From: Silene conica
Taxonomy: Eukaryota; Streptophyta; Magnoliopsida; Caryophyllales; Caryophyllaceae
Assembly: GCA_029255685.2 (NCBI GenBank)
Contig: CM055313.2
Span: 41,806,079 to 41,870,078 of the forward strand
Reading direction: 5' to 3'
DNA: 64,000 nt
Position 1 is the stretch's first letter, and each line of letters opens with the position of its first letter. The notes beneath the pieces were generated by a model. It was not told where the DNA came from. It did not search any database and was given only the letters and a program-made list of their open reading frames with translations. The position numbers were made by a program, and so were the translations under genes. Shown piece by piece: positions 9,735 through 21,653 of this stretch.

Positions 9735-10652
9735 AGAGACCCCCCGGTCGGGTAACCGAAAGGGAAACCGGCTCTCCCTCAACTTAGTTCCCGAGATCAA
9801 TTAAGTGTTGGTTAGAAGTATAGGAGAATAGAACTATAGATTAGTTTCTATCTTTGATGATATTGTATTGATGCGTATTAAGTTATGCCTTAAGCTGGCC
9901 TCTGAACTTAATACGTGAGTTGATTGTCATATATGGGGATATGCCTTAAGCTGGCCTCTGAGCCCTATATGTGTATGAGTGTCGTGTCTGGGATATGCCT
10001 TAAGGTGGCCTCTGAGCCCAGACATGTTTGATTGTGATCGCGTTGGAACATACCTTAAGTTGGCCTCTGAGTCTGACGAGTAGAGCAGTTGCACAACGGG
10101 GTAGCTAAGGAACTGACACCTTGCCCGAAGTGCAGATGTTTGATGCTAGGACATGCCTTAAGCTGGCCTCTGAGTCTAGTATCTTGTGGTGTAATGAAGG
10201 GATATGCCTTAAGCTGGCCTCTGAGTCCTTTACTTTTGGATGCTAGTCCATGCGTTGTGATGTCGCCTCTGAGTCTAGTGTCTTGCTGATTGGCGGGTCC
10301 ATGCCTTAAGTTGGCCTCTGAGTCCTTGCTTGCTGAATGATTGGTATTTAGGTTATGTCTTAAGTTGGCCTCTGAACCTTATACTTGCTGAATGTAATTG
10401 GTATGTAGGTTATGTCTTAAGTTGACCGTTGAACCTTATACTTGCTGAGTTTATCTGCTTGCCTAGAGTTGGTATAGTGACAGATATAGATGTTGATGTT
10501 TATGAGATAACTGTTGACGTTGATGAGTATGATACTTGACTTTGTTATTGTTCATCCAACGCATTAGATGACTCTTTAGTCAGTTTCGTAAATGTTTTGG
10601 ACTGAAAAACCCCCCGACCGGGTAACCGACAGGGAAACCGGCTCCCCTTCCA
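9735..10652 (+). repeat. Direct repeats flanking the constant-loop hairpin array
   Basis: A segment containing CCCCCGGTCGGGTAACCG, AAAGGGAAACCGGCTC and a pyrimidine tail occurs at about 9737-9778. A near copy with GACCGGGTAACCGACAGGG occurs at about 10610-10652. Equivalent copies are in the 3' LTR near 31475 and 32398. The pair brackets the hairpin array at 9874-10440. Confidence 0.75.
9874..10440 (+). repeat. Array of about ten hairpins with a constant loop and unit-specific stems (5' LTR)
   Basis: The core GCCTTAAGCTGGCCTCTGA (with small variants) recurs about every 54 bp. Each core lies between complementary arms that differ from unit to unit: CGTATTAAGTT / AACTTAATACG (9874-9884 / 9905-9915), CATATATGGG / CCCTATATG, TGTCTGGG / CCCAGACA (9985-9992 / 10017-10024), CGTTGGA / TCTGACG with two G-U pairs, GATGCTAGG / TCTAGTATC, and GTATGTAGGTT / AACCTTATAC. 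The unit near 10250 has a degenerate core. The spacing near 10081-10140 is doubled, with no core. Confidence 0.85.
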
Positions 10653-11188
10653 TATAGTTTCCGAAGTTGGTTGAGAGTCGTGCATTAGTGATTGCATGAT
10701 AGTTGGTGATCAGTTATTGAGATATTGTTATACTTCACATGTTTATATATGTTGGAGTGTTCTATTTGTATTGCTTGTTACGTGTCGTTACAAAAGGTGG
10801 CTAGGAGAACTCTAGTCACTCCCCACTGATTGTGGCGTACATGTTTACATGTATGTAGGTACATGCTGGTTGGACAGGGTTGGATGAGAGCTGGCGAGTG
10901 ATGATCCACTTGTCATCATATGACTTACACTTTCGATTAGCTAGACTCTAGTTTGATACAGTCGTTATCTCTTGGTGCCTGTAGGGATGTTCCATCCCAG
11001 GCTTCGTATAAATTTGGTTTTCCGTACTTAGAACTGTTATACTTATCTATTTGTTTATATCAGTTTCAGTTTCCAGTTTCAGTTTTAATTCACCTCGCAT
11101 GTTGTTTATGTTTAAAAAGTTTAAATTCCGCTGCATTTTTAGTACTTTGTGTGTTTTATGTTTCCGCTTTCGCGAGGGGTTTTACAGT

Positions 11189-11200
11189 TGGTATTAGAGC
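11189..11200 (+). promoter_or_regulatory. Primer-binding site of Gypsy-B
   Basis: TGGTATTAGAGC starts two bases after the LTR end. It differs by one base from the standard initiator-Met complement TGGTATCAGAGC. The short segment 11201-11350 to the gag start shows no gene. Confidence 0.85.
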
Positions 11201-11350
11201 ATTATTGCTCCCGACGCACTCATGTTACCCCCAACCTTAACTTGACCAAAGAAACAAATAATGAATGAGAGATGGGTAGATCTAAGAATTTATATTGTAG
11301 TCTATTTGTGAATGCTAATTGCTAAGTTAACACTTGTTTTCTTTTGAAGG

Positions 11351-13684
11351 ATGGTGAGAACCACGGCTGCTGAGTACACTATAATGCAAGCACTTCATCA
11401 GTTGCTTGAGAACCAGAGACAGCAGGCAGAGACTGTTCCACCTCCTCCACCGCCAGGCAATGAGGCCAATAGGCCTGGTAGCTTCTCTTGGGTAGCATCA
11501 CAGATGTCCAGGAGCCACGTGAAGACTTATGGAGGCGAGGTTGATCCGGTAGCTCTTACTGAGTGGTTCCGTGAGATGGAAAAGAGCTTCACCATGTACT
11601 CGGTTAGCAGATAGGATAGAGTGCGGCTAGCCACTCACTTTTTGACCCTAGAGGCCGATAGATGGTGGGCATTGACCGGACCGACTTTCATTCTTGATCC
11701 TTTATTTGATTGGGAGGCTTTTTAGGATAAGCTCGAGACGAGGTTTTATCATAAGGAGCTTAGATCATAAAGACTTAAGGAGTTCATGGACTTGAAGCAG
11801 GGTAAGATGTCCGTTGAGGAGTACACCGACAAATTCAACCAGCTTGCACATTTCGCTTCGAAGTTTGTCAGGGATGAGGCTGAGAGAGTTTACTTCTACC
11901 GTGGGAATTTAGGGCCGCGCATCGAGAGTATGGTTCGCCGTGACTCGACTTCTTTTGTGGAGATTTATGATGATGCTATTTGGGCCGAGAGTTCCATCCG
12001 TGCCATAGATGCTGAGACCCGAGCTGCTACTTCCAGTGTTATTTCTCACCAGAGATCCGTTTACCAGGGGAAGAGACCGTTTGTCCCATCTACTTCTTCG
12101 CCTTCTTCACAGAAGAAGCGATTTGAGAGGTTCTCTGCTCCGGTTGCTAAGACCACTTTCCACACAGATACTACTTCTAGTGTTTGCCACCGTTGTGGTA
12201 AACCATCTCATCCGGGTTTTGACTGTTTCAAGAATGCCTTTAAGTGTTATACCTGCAATGGATTTGGGCACAAGTCCTTTGAGTGTCCTGAGAAGAACAC
12301 CGCACTTGGCAAGGCTGCCACAGCTGCTGCAGCAATTAAAGGAGGAAAGCCGAAGGGGAAGATCTTCGTGATGACTAGGGCTGAGGCTGAGGCTCATCCA
12401 GATATTGTGGCGGGTATCTTTTCTGTACTTGGTGCTGAGTGTCTTATTTTATTTGACACTGGAGCTTCTTTATCATTTATATCGACTCAGTTCGCACACC
12501 GTTTAGCTCTTGAGTCTTCGTTGGTTGAGGAGACTTCCATTTCCTTACCTTCGGGAGACGTGTTTTCCTGCTCTTTGTCCCATAGGGATGTTCCGATTAT
12601 TATTGGTCAAGCCATATTTCCAGCGGATTTAATGAGATTTCCTCTCGAGGAATTTGACATTATCCTCGGTATGGATTGTTTATCGCGATACCATGCTCGC
12701 TTCGAGTGTCGCGACCATAAAGTATGTTTGAGGAGTTCTTCAGGAGTTCGTGTTTCCTATAGGGGAACTCGCCCTAAAAAGGGTGTTCGTGTTATTTCTT
12801 CGATGAAAGCATTATCTCATCTTCTTAAGAAGGGTTGCCAAGCCTTCCTGTGTGTTGTTTCAGCTGCAAAGCCATCGCTACCGAAGCTTGAGGATGTAGC
12901 CATTGTTCGTGAGTTTCCAGATGTTTTCCCAGACGACTTGCCAGGGATACCGCCAGAGAGAGATGTGGAGTTTACCATTGAGCTTGTTCCAGGTACCGGA
13001 CCTATATCTAAGGCTCCCTACCGCATGGCTCCACCAGAGTTGAAAGAGTTGAAGCAACAGTTAGAAGAGATGATCGAGAAAGGATTCATTAGACCGAGTG
13101 CCTCTCTGTGGGGTGCTCCAGTTTTATTTGTTAAGAAGAAAGATGGTTCCATGAGACTTTGCATTGATTATAGAGAGTTGAACAGAGTGACTGTGAAGAA
13201 CAGATATCCTTTGCCGAGAATAGATGATTTGTTTGATCAGTTGAGGGGTGCTTCTAGGTTTTCTAAGATTGATCTTCGATCGGGTTATCATCAGATTCCA
13301 GTGAGAGAGGTTGATATTGCGAAGACTGCTTTTCGTACCAGATATGGGCATTTTGAGTTCGTGGTTATGCCTTTTGGGTTGACTAATGCACCTGTTATTT
13401 TTATGGATCAGATGAACCGCACCTTTAGTGAGTTTCTTGACACTTGTGTTGTGGTGTTTATTGATGACATTCTCATTTACTCGAAGACCGATGAGGAGCA
13501 TGCCGAGCATCTCCGATTGATACTTGGGATTTTACGTCGACATAAGTGGTACGCGAAGTTCTCTAAGTGTGAGTTTTGGCTTTCTAAGGTTGCATTTCTT
13601 GGACATGTGATATCTAGTGAGGGAGTTACGGTTGATCCCGCGAATTTGTGCCTATCAGAGAGACATAGGATATGGACCGTTTAG
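11351..13684 (+). pseudogene. Gypsy-B gag-protease-RT, degraded
   Basis: The polyprotein reads in one frame from the ATG at 11351, with stops at 11612 (TAG), 11723 (TAG) and 11768 (TAA) inside gag. A typical gypsy gag core is followed by two CCHC knuckles: [14 protein letters not shown] and [14 protein letters not shown] (12187-12291). The protease motif is FDTGAS (about 12453). RT motifs include [38 protein letters not shown] and FIDD (about 13459). After VDPAN (about 13640) the sequence jumps to integrase in another frame. RNase H, the integrase zinc-binding region and the first catalytic Asp are therefore missing. The copy cannot support its own transposition. Confidence 0.92.
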
Positions 13685-14598
13685 CCAGGGCTTATATTAC
13701 AGAGATAGTCCGTTACCATGGTGTCCCGAGAGAGATCGTTTCTGATCCTGATCCTCGATTCTGTTCTAGATTTTGGAAGGCTTTACAGGAGGCTATCGGT
13801 AGCCGTTTGCTGATGAGTACCGCATTTCATGCCGCGACTGATGGTCAGTCCGAGAGGACTATTCAGACGTTAGAGGACTTGCTCCGTGCTTGTGCACTTG
13901 ATTTCCAGAGTTCTTGGGAGCAGTGTTTACCGTTAGTTGAGTTTTCCTACAACAACAGTTTCCATTCATCTATTGGTATGGCTCCGTATGAGGCGCTCTA
14001 TGGTAGGAAGTGTCGTAGTCCGATCTGTTGGGATCAGGCGAGTGACGTGCACGACCTAGGACCGGACCAGTTAGCTGTTACGATTGACCAGGTTCAGCTT
14101 ATCAGAGGTAGGATGAAGGCCGCACAGGATCGGCAGAAATCCTATGTTGATGTTCGCCGTAGACCTCTCGAGTTTGAGGTGGGTGACAGAGTCTTCTTGA
14201 TAGTTTCACCGATGAAGGGCGTTAAGAGGTTTGGAGTTAAGGGCAAGTTGAGTCCTAAGTATATTGGGCCATTTGAGATCGTGAAGAGGATTGGTGCTGC
14301 TGCTTACCGTTTGGACTTGCCTCCTAGTTTGGGCAAGGTTCATAGTGTCTTTCATGATTCTCAGCTCCGTAAGTATGTTAGTGATCCGAGTCATGTTCTT
14401 CCTAGAGAGATCGAGAACTTAGAGCCGAGTCTTGCTTTCGAGGAGCGTCCCGTGAAGATTCTTGACCGTCAAGATAGGAAGCTTAGGAGCAAGGTGGTGC
14501 CTTTAGTGAAGATCCTTTGGCGTTGCGGTGATGTTGAGGAGCAGACGTGGGAGACCGAGGCATCGATGCGTGCTGCGCATCCTTCTCTTTTCGATTGA
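13672..14598 (+). pseudogene. Gypsy-B integrase C-terminal half
   Basis: This frame carries the second catalytic Asp (SDPDPRFCSRFWK) and the catalytic Glu in GQSERTIQTLEDLLRAC. It then has the GPF-like region (YIGPFEIVKRIGAAAYRL) and a C-terminal module ending in EEQTWETEASMRAAHPSLFD, as seen in chromovirus-type gypsy elements. It follows the deletion junction at about 13650-13672 and lacks the start of the domain. Placement in a Tekay-like lineage is a guess from the tail. The tail is followed by a purine-rich tract (GAAGTTGGGATGA) just before the 3' LTR at 14666. Confidence 0.88.
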
Positions 14599-15178
14599 GG
14601 TATAGTTAGTTAGAATTTATCTTCGTTCGAGTTTCGAGGACGAAACTTTTTGAAGTTGGGATGATTGTAACATCCCGTATTTTCATAAAATATATTTTAA
14701 GGGTTTTTAATTATTTTAAGTAATAAAATAATGTTTTAATAATTTATTGGGAAAGTGTTTTAAATAAATAGTAAGATCCGTCTTAAGAACTTTAAGTCCT
14801 TAAGACGAATACAAACTTGGCAACTTAAATTCATACCCTAAAACCCGTTCATGTTACCAAACCCGTTTTCCTTGAAACGGGAAAGGACAATTATAAACCC
14901 CTAAAACCTCAAGTGTGTCGACATATTGGTCTTCATCAAAATAGAACACTGTAAACTTATTTTCTCAAAAACCTCCTTAAATCTTCATCTTCTTTTCCAA
15001 ATTCCGTCATCATCCGTTCACCAAATCAAGGTAATAAATACATTTTCGGAATCCTCATCGAATTTGCAAGTCATCCGTCACTTCCGTTTTTCATTTCCTC
15101 CAATTCGAAAATTGGGTTGTTTTCATGGAATTCGTCTTTGAGTCCTTAAAATCCGTTTTTCGTGATGTAGGTGAGGGC

Positions 15179-16279
15179 CACTACTACAATTCCCTTATAT
15201 TTCCGACGCTTTAATAGGTGTCGACCCATTTTCCCACTTTACACCAAATAATTAATAAAATATTAATTTTTTTTGTTACCGCTCAAAACAAGAATTAGTG
15301 AAATTTGCAATCCCGCTCATCAATCGCTCATTCACCGCCACTTCAACTGCTTCTTCGTTCCAATCCAATTAACCCTAAAAAATCAAATTAACCCTAAAAA
15401 TTTACAAGGAAGCCAATTCTTCATCCTTTTTTCTGATTTATTGTTCAATTGATTCCCTTAATACATTCCAAATCCTAATTTATTTACTCCCAAAATTCGT
15501 TATTTATTAATTAATCAACACCGTTCTTGATTTTTTTTTTCATCCGTTCATCGGTGAATTGTTGGAATTGTTGATTGAATTGATCGAATTGTTGCGGCTG
15601 CGGCTCTCGTTGTTCATCTCCGGAGACAGCTAAACATTGTTGATTGAATTGATCGAATTGTTGCGGCTGCGGCTCTCGTTATTGTTCATCTCCGGAGACA
15701 GCTAAACAGGTATGTAATAATTAACCGTTTATTGTGTGTGTTTTATTCTCGATTTCGATTGTTGAATGTATTGTATTAATGCCTCGTTACTTTGATATCA
15801 TGTGATAATATTTCGTTCTCGTGTATGGAACTGATTGTTGTGATTGTATGATTGATTGTTGTGATTATACGATTTAATGTGCTGAAGTATTGATCTTTAT
15901 TCTCGATTTCGATTGTTCACTGTATTGTATTATTGCCTCGTTACTTTGATATCATGTGATATTTCGTTCTCGTGTATGGAACTGATCGTTGTGATTATAT
16001 GATTTATTGTTGTGATTATATGATTTAATGTGCTGAAGTATTGATTTTTATTCTCGATTTCAATTTTCACTGTAAACTGTAGTACTAAATGATTTTGGTA
16101 AACTGACAAATACTTCAAAAGCAGCGATTAATGGTTGGTCGATTAGTCTTAATGAAGGAATTAGATTACATGTCCTATCATATTGGTGCAAGATGATTGT
16201 CGTGATTATATTGATTGATTGTTCTGATTATATGATTTAATGTATGTGCTGAAGTATCTGATCTTTATGATGTGCAGTC
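15179..16279 (+). other. CACTA-1 left end, promoter and leader with internal duplications
   Basis: Subterminal motif CCGACGCTTT lies near 15212. A unit of about 70 bp containing GTTGCGGCTGCGGCTCTCG and TCCGGAGACAGCTAAACA is tandemly duplicated (about 15568-15709). A unit of about 153 bp beginning TTCTCGATTTCGATTG repeats from about 15747 to 16070 (two copies and part of a third). No gene is seen; this should hold the transposase promoter and leader. Confidence 0.7.
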
Positions 16280-19200
16280 ATGGATACTAGCTGGATTACC
16301 TTGCCAAATGACCATCCCGATTACATAAATGGATGTAGGCAGTTTATTGAAATAGCAAAGGAAAATCTTGTAGAAGGGAAAACAAAATGCCCATGTAAGA
16401 GTTGTAAGTTACGTTATTACTTGACACTGGGTGAAATAGAGGGACATATTTTGTTCAAAGGGTTTTACCAGAAGTATACGGATTGGTTTTGGCATGGTAA
16501 AAGGGATGTTCTTGATCATTTGCAAGGAGAAAGTAGGGTAGAACCCTTAGTGGGTCGTGATGATATGAGAGGTTTACTTAATGCAGTGTATGGGAGTAAT
16601 TATCCTAATTCTTCTAGACATATTATTGATGATAATACTTTTGGTGGCTCGGACGAATTAGAACAAGAAGTCGAATTTGATGACTTGTCGATGGGATTTA
16701 GCTCTCATGGTGAGTCCGATAATGAATTTGAGAACGCTTACGATGGTAGGACTGATGACTACTCTAACAACCCCCATAACCTCAACAATAAAGAAAACAG
16801 TAACTATAAAAGATTGTTGGACGCTGCGAACGAGGAACTTTACGAAGGCTGTCAATCTTTTTCAAAGCTCTCATTCCTTCTACACTTATACCATATTAAA
16901 TGTATGTTTCATTGGTCTAATGAGTCATTTAACAAGTTACTTGAACTTTTACTTCAAGCGTTTCCTCAAGTAAGAGAGTTTCCAACAACCTTTTATGAGG
17001 GTAAGAAGATAATAAATGATTTAGGACTCGGATATGAAAAGATTCATGCTTGCCCGAGGAATTGCATGCTATTTTGGGAGGAGAATAGTGACAAAGAGGA
17101 GTGTAGTAAATGTCACACATCGAGATGGGAAAAAGTTAAAGGTCAAAAAGGTAAAGGTCTAGCTAAGAAGGCAGCCAAAACTATGAGGTATTTTCCCCTC
17201 ATTCCTAGATTAGAGAGGATATACACGTCATCTAAAACAGCTGAAGATATGATATGGCATCATAGAGATCGTGTAAAAGATGGAAAACTTAGGCACCCAG
17301 CTGACGCGTTAGCATGGGAACAATTTGATTCTCGGTATCCTCTATTTGCAGCTGATCCTCGAAGCGTTAGGCTAGCCTTAGCTAGTGACGGGTTTAACCC
17401 TTATCGTTTGATGAATACAACTTATAGCACGTGGCCAGTTATTTTAATTCCTTATAACTTGCCACCTTGGTTGTGTATGAAACCCTCTTCATTTCTTTTG
17501 TCTTGTATTATTCCTGGAAAATCTAGTCCGGGTATTGACATTGATGTGTATCTCCAACCTTTAATTAAAGAGTTGAAGTTGTTATGGAGCGGTGTTGATG
17601 CATTTGATGCCTTTAAGGGTGAAACTTTCAAACTCCGGGCAACATTACACAGTACTATTAACGATTTTCCGGCGTACGCTATGTTATCTGGATGGAGTAC
17701 TTCTGGTTATGATGCTTGTCCACGTTGTACCCATTCAACTAATTCTGGAAGATTTGGGGGCAAGATTTGCTATGTGGGACATAGGAATTGGTTGGATCCA
17801 GATCATCACTATCGTTCTCAAGCCGATTTGTTTGATGGTACAATAGCAAATGGCTGCCCTCCTAAATCTATGAGTGGGTCTGATGTCTTAGAACAACAAA
17901 AAAAAATTGAATATACGTATGGAAAGACCACAAAAAGATCGAAAAGACCAAAAAGAGCAAGGGAAGTTGGTGTCTCGACTAACATGGTTAGTGATGGTAA
18001 CTGTGAAGATAATAATCATAATTTGTGGAATAAGAAGAGTATATTTTTTGAGTTGGCCTATTGGGAACACAACCCACTGAGACATAATTTAGATGTTATG
18101 CACATTGAGAAAAATGTGTGTGACAATATATTAGGTACACTTTTAGATATGGATAAGAGTAGAGACGATGTGAATGCAAGAATTGGTCTAAAGAAGTTGG
18201 GCATAAAGGAACATCTCTGGCTTCAAGAACGCCCCAATCGAGAACCGTACATGCCTCCAGCTTCATACACCATGTCTAACGAGGAGAAAGAGCGATTTCT
18301 GAAAGTCTTGCAAAAGATTAGAGCTCCTGATGGGTATGGCTCAAACATCTCTAGATGCGTGAATATGAAACAGAGAAAACTCATTAATCTTAAGAGCCAC
18401 GACAATCATGTCTTAATGCAAGATATACTTCCAGTGGCATTAAGGGCATCCAAGGCTACTAAAGTTATTGACTTACTTGGCGATTTATCTTTCTTTTTCA
18501 AGTCTCTTTGTTCCCATACCCTCGAGCACAACGAGTTAGATGCCCTTCAGTCAAAAATTGTGATGATACTATGTCGTATGGAAATGGAGTTTATGCCAAC
18601 CTTTTTCACAATTATGGTTCACCTATTAGTTCACTTAGCCGAGGAGGCGAAACTTGGTGGTCCGGTCCAATATAGATGGATGTATCCTATTGAAAGGTAA
18701 TTATCACAAATAAAAAAATTTAATTAAGTGGCTGTTTTAAGTGGTTTTCCTAAACTGATTTTGTGAACTTTCTAAAAGGTATTTGGCTCACTTAAAATCA
18801 TATGTAAGGAATAAAGCTCAGCCAGAGGGATCAATTGCTGAAGGGTACATGCTTGAGGAGACAATAACGTTTTGTTCAAGATATTTGGATGGTGTTGAGA
18901 CTATCTTCAATAGAACAAAGAGGAATGACGACGGTAGTCAAGACATGAGTGATTATTTGTTTCGCTCCGGTGGTCGAGTTATTGGTATGACAGAAAAAGT
19001 ACGACTTGATGACAAAAGTTTAAAACAAGCTCATCGCTACGTTTTGCTTCATTCTGATGAGATGAAAGAAGTAATGAAGTAAGTATAAACGACTTTCAAA
19101 TTTTAAGGATTTATCACTTATCGTTCATATAATTTGCTAATGATTCTTTCTCCAATCTTTCAAAGTGAGTTTCTTGACTATAAGCGGCAGGAGATCACCG

Positions 19201-19839
19201 TTACCCAAAGTAATGAAAATGAATGGATTATCAAAGAATTTGCAGACTGGTTACAAGCACAGGTTTACCCCTTGTTTAAAAATTCAAAATGTGGTTTGGA
19301 GTTATTAAACTTCATAGTTTTGGTCGTTTATACTTACTTTATTACTTCTTTCATAGGTGCAAAACCTAGATACAAGTACCCCAGAAGGACAATTTAGGGA
19401 AGCTCTGGCAGGTGGTTTAAACAGTCATGGTAAAAGGTTGACAGGATTTATGATCAATGGATATAAATTCCTAACGGTTGATCGGGAGGAAAAGCGAAGT
19501 ACTCAAAATTCTGGAGTTATGGTCGAAGCCGATGGTCAAACATATTATGGAAAACTTAAGGATATTTATGAATTAGATTATTTTGGTAGTTGCAAAGTTG
19601 TAATGTTCAATTGTGCTTGGGTTGACATACACAGGGGTGTTAGGAAGTTTGAAGATGGGAGTGTGTGTGTCAATTTTTCTAAGTTAATGCACACTGGTCG
19701 AAATTTAGCCGATGATCCATTTGTTTTCTCGTGTCAAGCAAAACAAGTTTTTTATGTCGAAGATGAGATGCAAAAAGGCTGGTCTTATGTAATTAGTACT
19801 AAACCTAGGGATCTTATTGAAACCGGCGAGATTATGTAG
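16280..19839 (+). CDS. TNPD-like (Tnp2) CACTA transposase, four exons
   Basis: This is the catalytic transposase that cuts at the CACTA termini. The ATG at 16280 opens with a Transpos_assoc-type region (residues 1-75, motif CPCKSCK). The Tnp2 core (about 190-560) includes LLHLYHIKCMFHWSN, LIPYNLPPWLCMK and DACPRC. After DVMHIEKNVCDNILGTLLDM comes a DUF4218-like region ending GPVQYRWMYPIER. Predicted exons are 16280-18696, 18779-19078, 19166-19262 and 19357-19839, all GT-AG and in phase. The last exon is DUF4216-like (INGYKF, QNSGV, YYGKLKDIYELDY). The product is about 1098 residues, normal for the family. No stop or frameshift was found. The exon model is by eye. Confidence 0.92.
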
Positions 19840-21653
19840 AATAGTTACTTTTTTTTTTAATACTTTTAGTTTTTGTATACCTTTGATGTCAGATAATTTT
19901 AATTATTAATCTAAATAATTTTTTTGGTTTGTGTTCTGATGCATGTCGTGAACAACTGACTTTATTGTTTATTGTTTCATATTATATATATATAAAACTG
20001 ACTTTATTGTTTATTGTAGGTTTATTAACGAGTATCACTTTCAAAGACGAGTATCACTTTCTGCAATTGAGGTATGGTGCAAGATCTGTCTGTGCTACTG
20101 TGACATTGATAACATCTGTGTTGTGTTTGTCCTACTGTGACATTGATAACATCTGTGTTGAGTTTTGTGCGAAATATAGTTCACAACATTGTTTTGTCCA
20201 ACTGAAATACTTGTTTTGTAAACGTGTAGGATACCTGTATCAGTTCGATCCCAGCAAAGATGGTCAAAACTGATACAGGTATATGTTCCAGCTACTGTGT
20301 ACTCTTTAGGGTTTGTAATTATCCCTAGGGTATAAGCCCCAGGGTTTGTAATTATCCCTCTTTATACCATTTTCCCCTCTTTTTCTCCCATTATAATTGT
20401 CTCACTATCTTCACTGCCGTCTTGCTTTCTCTCTTCATGTTCATCATTCTTTCGCAATGGTTAGTCTCAATGCCTCAATCCTTTAATTTGCTCGACTACT
20501 TCGTTTTATATTGTTTATTGTGTTATCATCAGTTTTAATTAGAGTTTGATTAGGTATTCAAATAGTGTATTATGCCGCTAGCTTTTTTAGTATTCATGAT
20601 GTTATCCATCTCCCTCCCCTCTGTGGGATTTCTCAAAGATGGCATTTTTATCCAGTTTCTGGGATTAGGTAATTGGGTTCATTTGGATTTGGATTTAAAT
20701 TTGTAAATGTTTGAATTCAGTTTATTGTGGTTTTGTCGGATTAAATTTAAGGAAGAGAGATTTCAGATATCCATTGTTATCCTCTGATTATTGTGTGTTG
20801 ATTACTCGATTAAAAAGTATGAGACCCAATTTAGCAAAGAAAAGAAGGTAAAATTGTTGAGGTTTGTTTGTTGTGACATGGTTGGCACATTGAATTACGA
20901 TCAATCGAGTGCATGGAAGGAAGCAAGTAGTGTTTGTAAGAATGTGTGAGCAAGGTTGCTCGAGATGAAGACATGTAGGTTAGAGATGATGCATACATGA
21001 CGCGGCAATATGTTGTCTGCAGAAAGAAATTTTGGTTAAGTTTTGTAAAGAGTGACTTAATAGGAGTTCATAGAAGCTATAAGTAATGAGTGCAATGCCG
21101 GTTTTTGAGCTTATTGTAGTTGAATGTTTGCCTTATTTACGATATTTCATGATTCAAAATTAGAATATAGTCAGTATTCTATTTGTATGATCGATCAATC
21201 ATGCAATATTATGACGTTGAGATTGTGCGAAAATGATGGTTTTGATCCTTGCTGACTTTCTTCTATTAGTAGGATTTGTTCCTTTTGTGTCTATGTCCTT
21301 CCATTAGTGAGGTTGCTCTCGATATTTTATGGCTTAAAAGTTTCTATTTTGGAGAAAGTTGGTGGAACTTTGAATGTCAGTTTGGTGTTGAGTGTTCAGC
21401 AATGAGCGAATGAACCGATGACGATACAAGTGTTCCTCATAGAGTAATTGAACCTAGATAGTGTACCTAAATTATGTCTTTTTTCTTTATGGCTTGTCTT
21501 TATCCTTCAATTTAAGTTTTTTCTTTATGGCTTGTCTGTACCTAAATTATGTCTTTTTTCTTTATGGTGGCTGTTTTACTGCTGAAATTAGTAATGTTGT
21601 TCGTTATACTTTATTGTTTATTGTAGGTGTATTAACGAGTATCACTTTCAAAG
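19840..21653 (+). other. Region between the TNPD-like and TNPA-like genes of CACTA-1
   Basis: No gene is supported. The segment 20001-20052 is a near copy (two mismatches) of 21608-21659, which carries the splice-acceptor-like TTGTAG and the TNPA start codon. In the upstream copy the ATG reads ACG. A duplicated phrase AGGGTTTGTAATTATCCCT lies at about 20309 and 20342. The pyrimidine-rich stretch 20365-20460 may be a promoter or leader. Confidence 0.6.

Larger units (their letters stand above)
8298..11186 (+). repeat. Gypsy-B 5' LTR (2889 bp)
   Basis: It starts TATAACATCCCG (TGTAACATCCCG in the 3' copy) and ends GGGGTTTTACA just before the PBS. It is non-coding; open frames inside are repeat translations. 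It holds two families of hairpin repeats (9245-9595 and 9874-10440) and two copies of a 40-bp segment flanking the second family. Confidence 0.92.

Noticed and set aside
9874-10440. CRISPR-like array (constant repeat with variable spacers)
   Set aside because: This is plant LTR DNA, the repeats are imperfect, and the variable parts are the complementary arms of each unit, not independent spacers.
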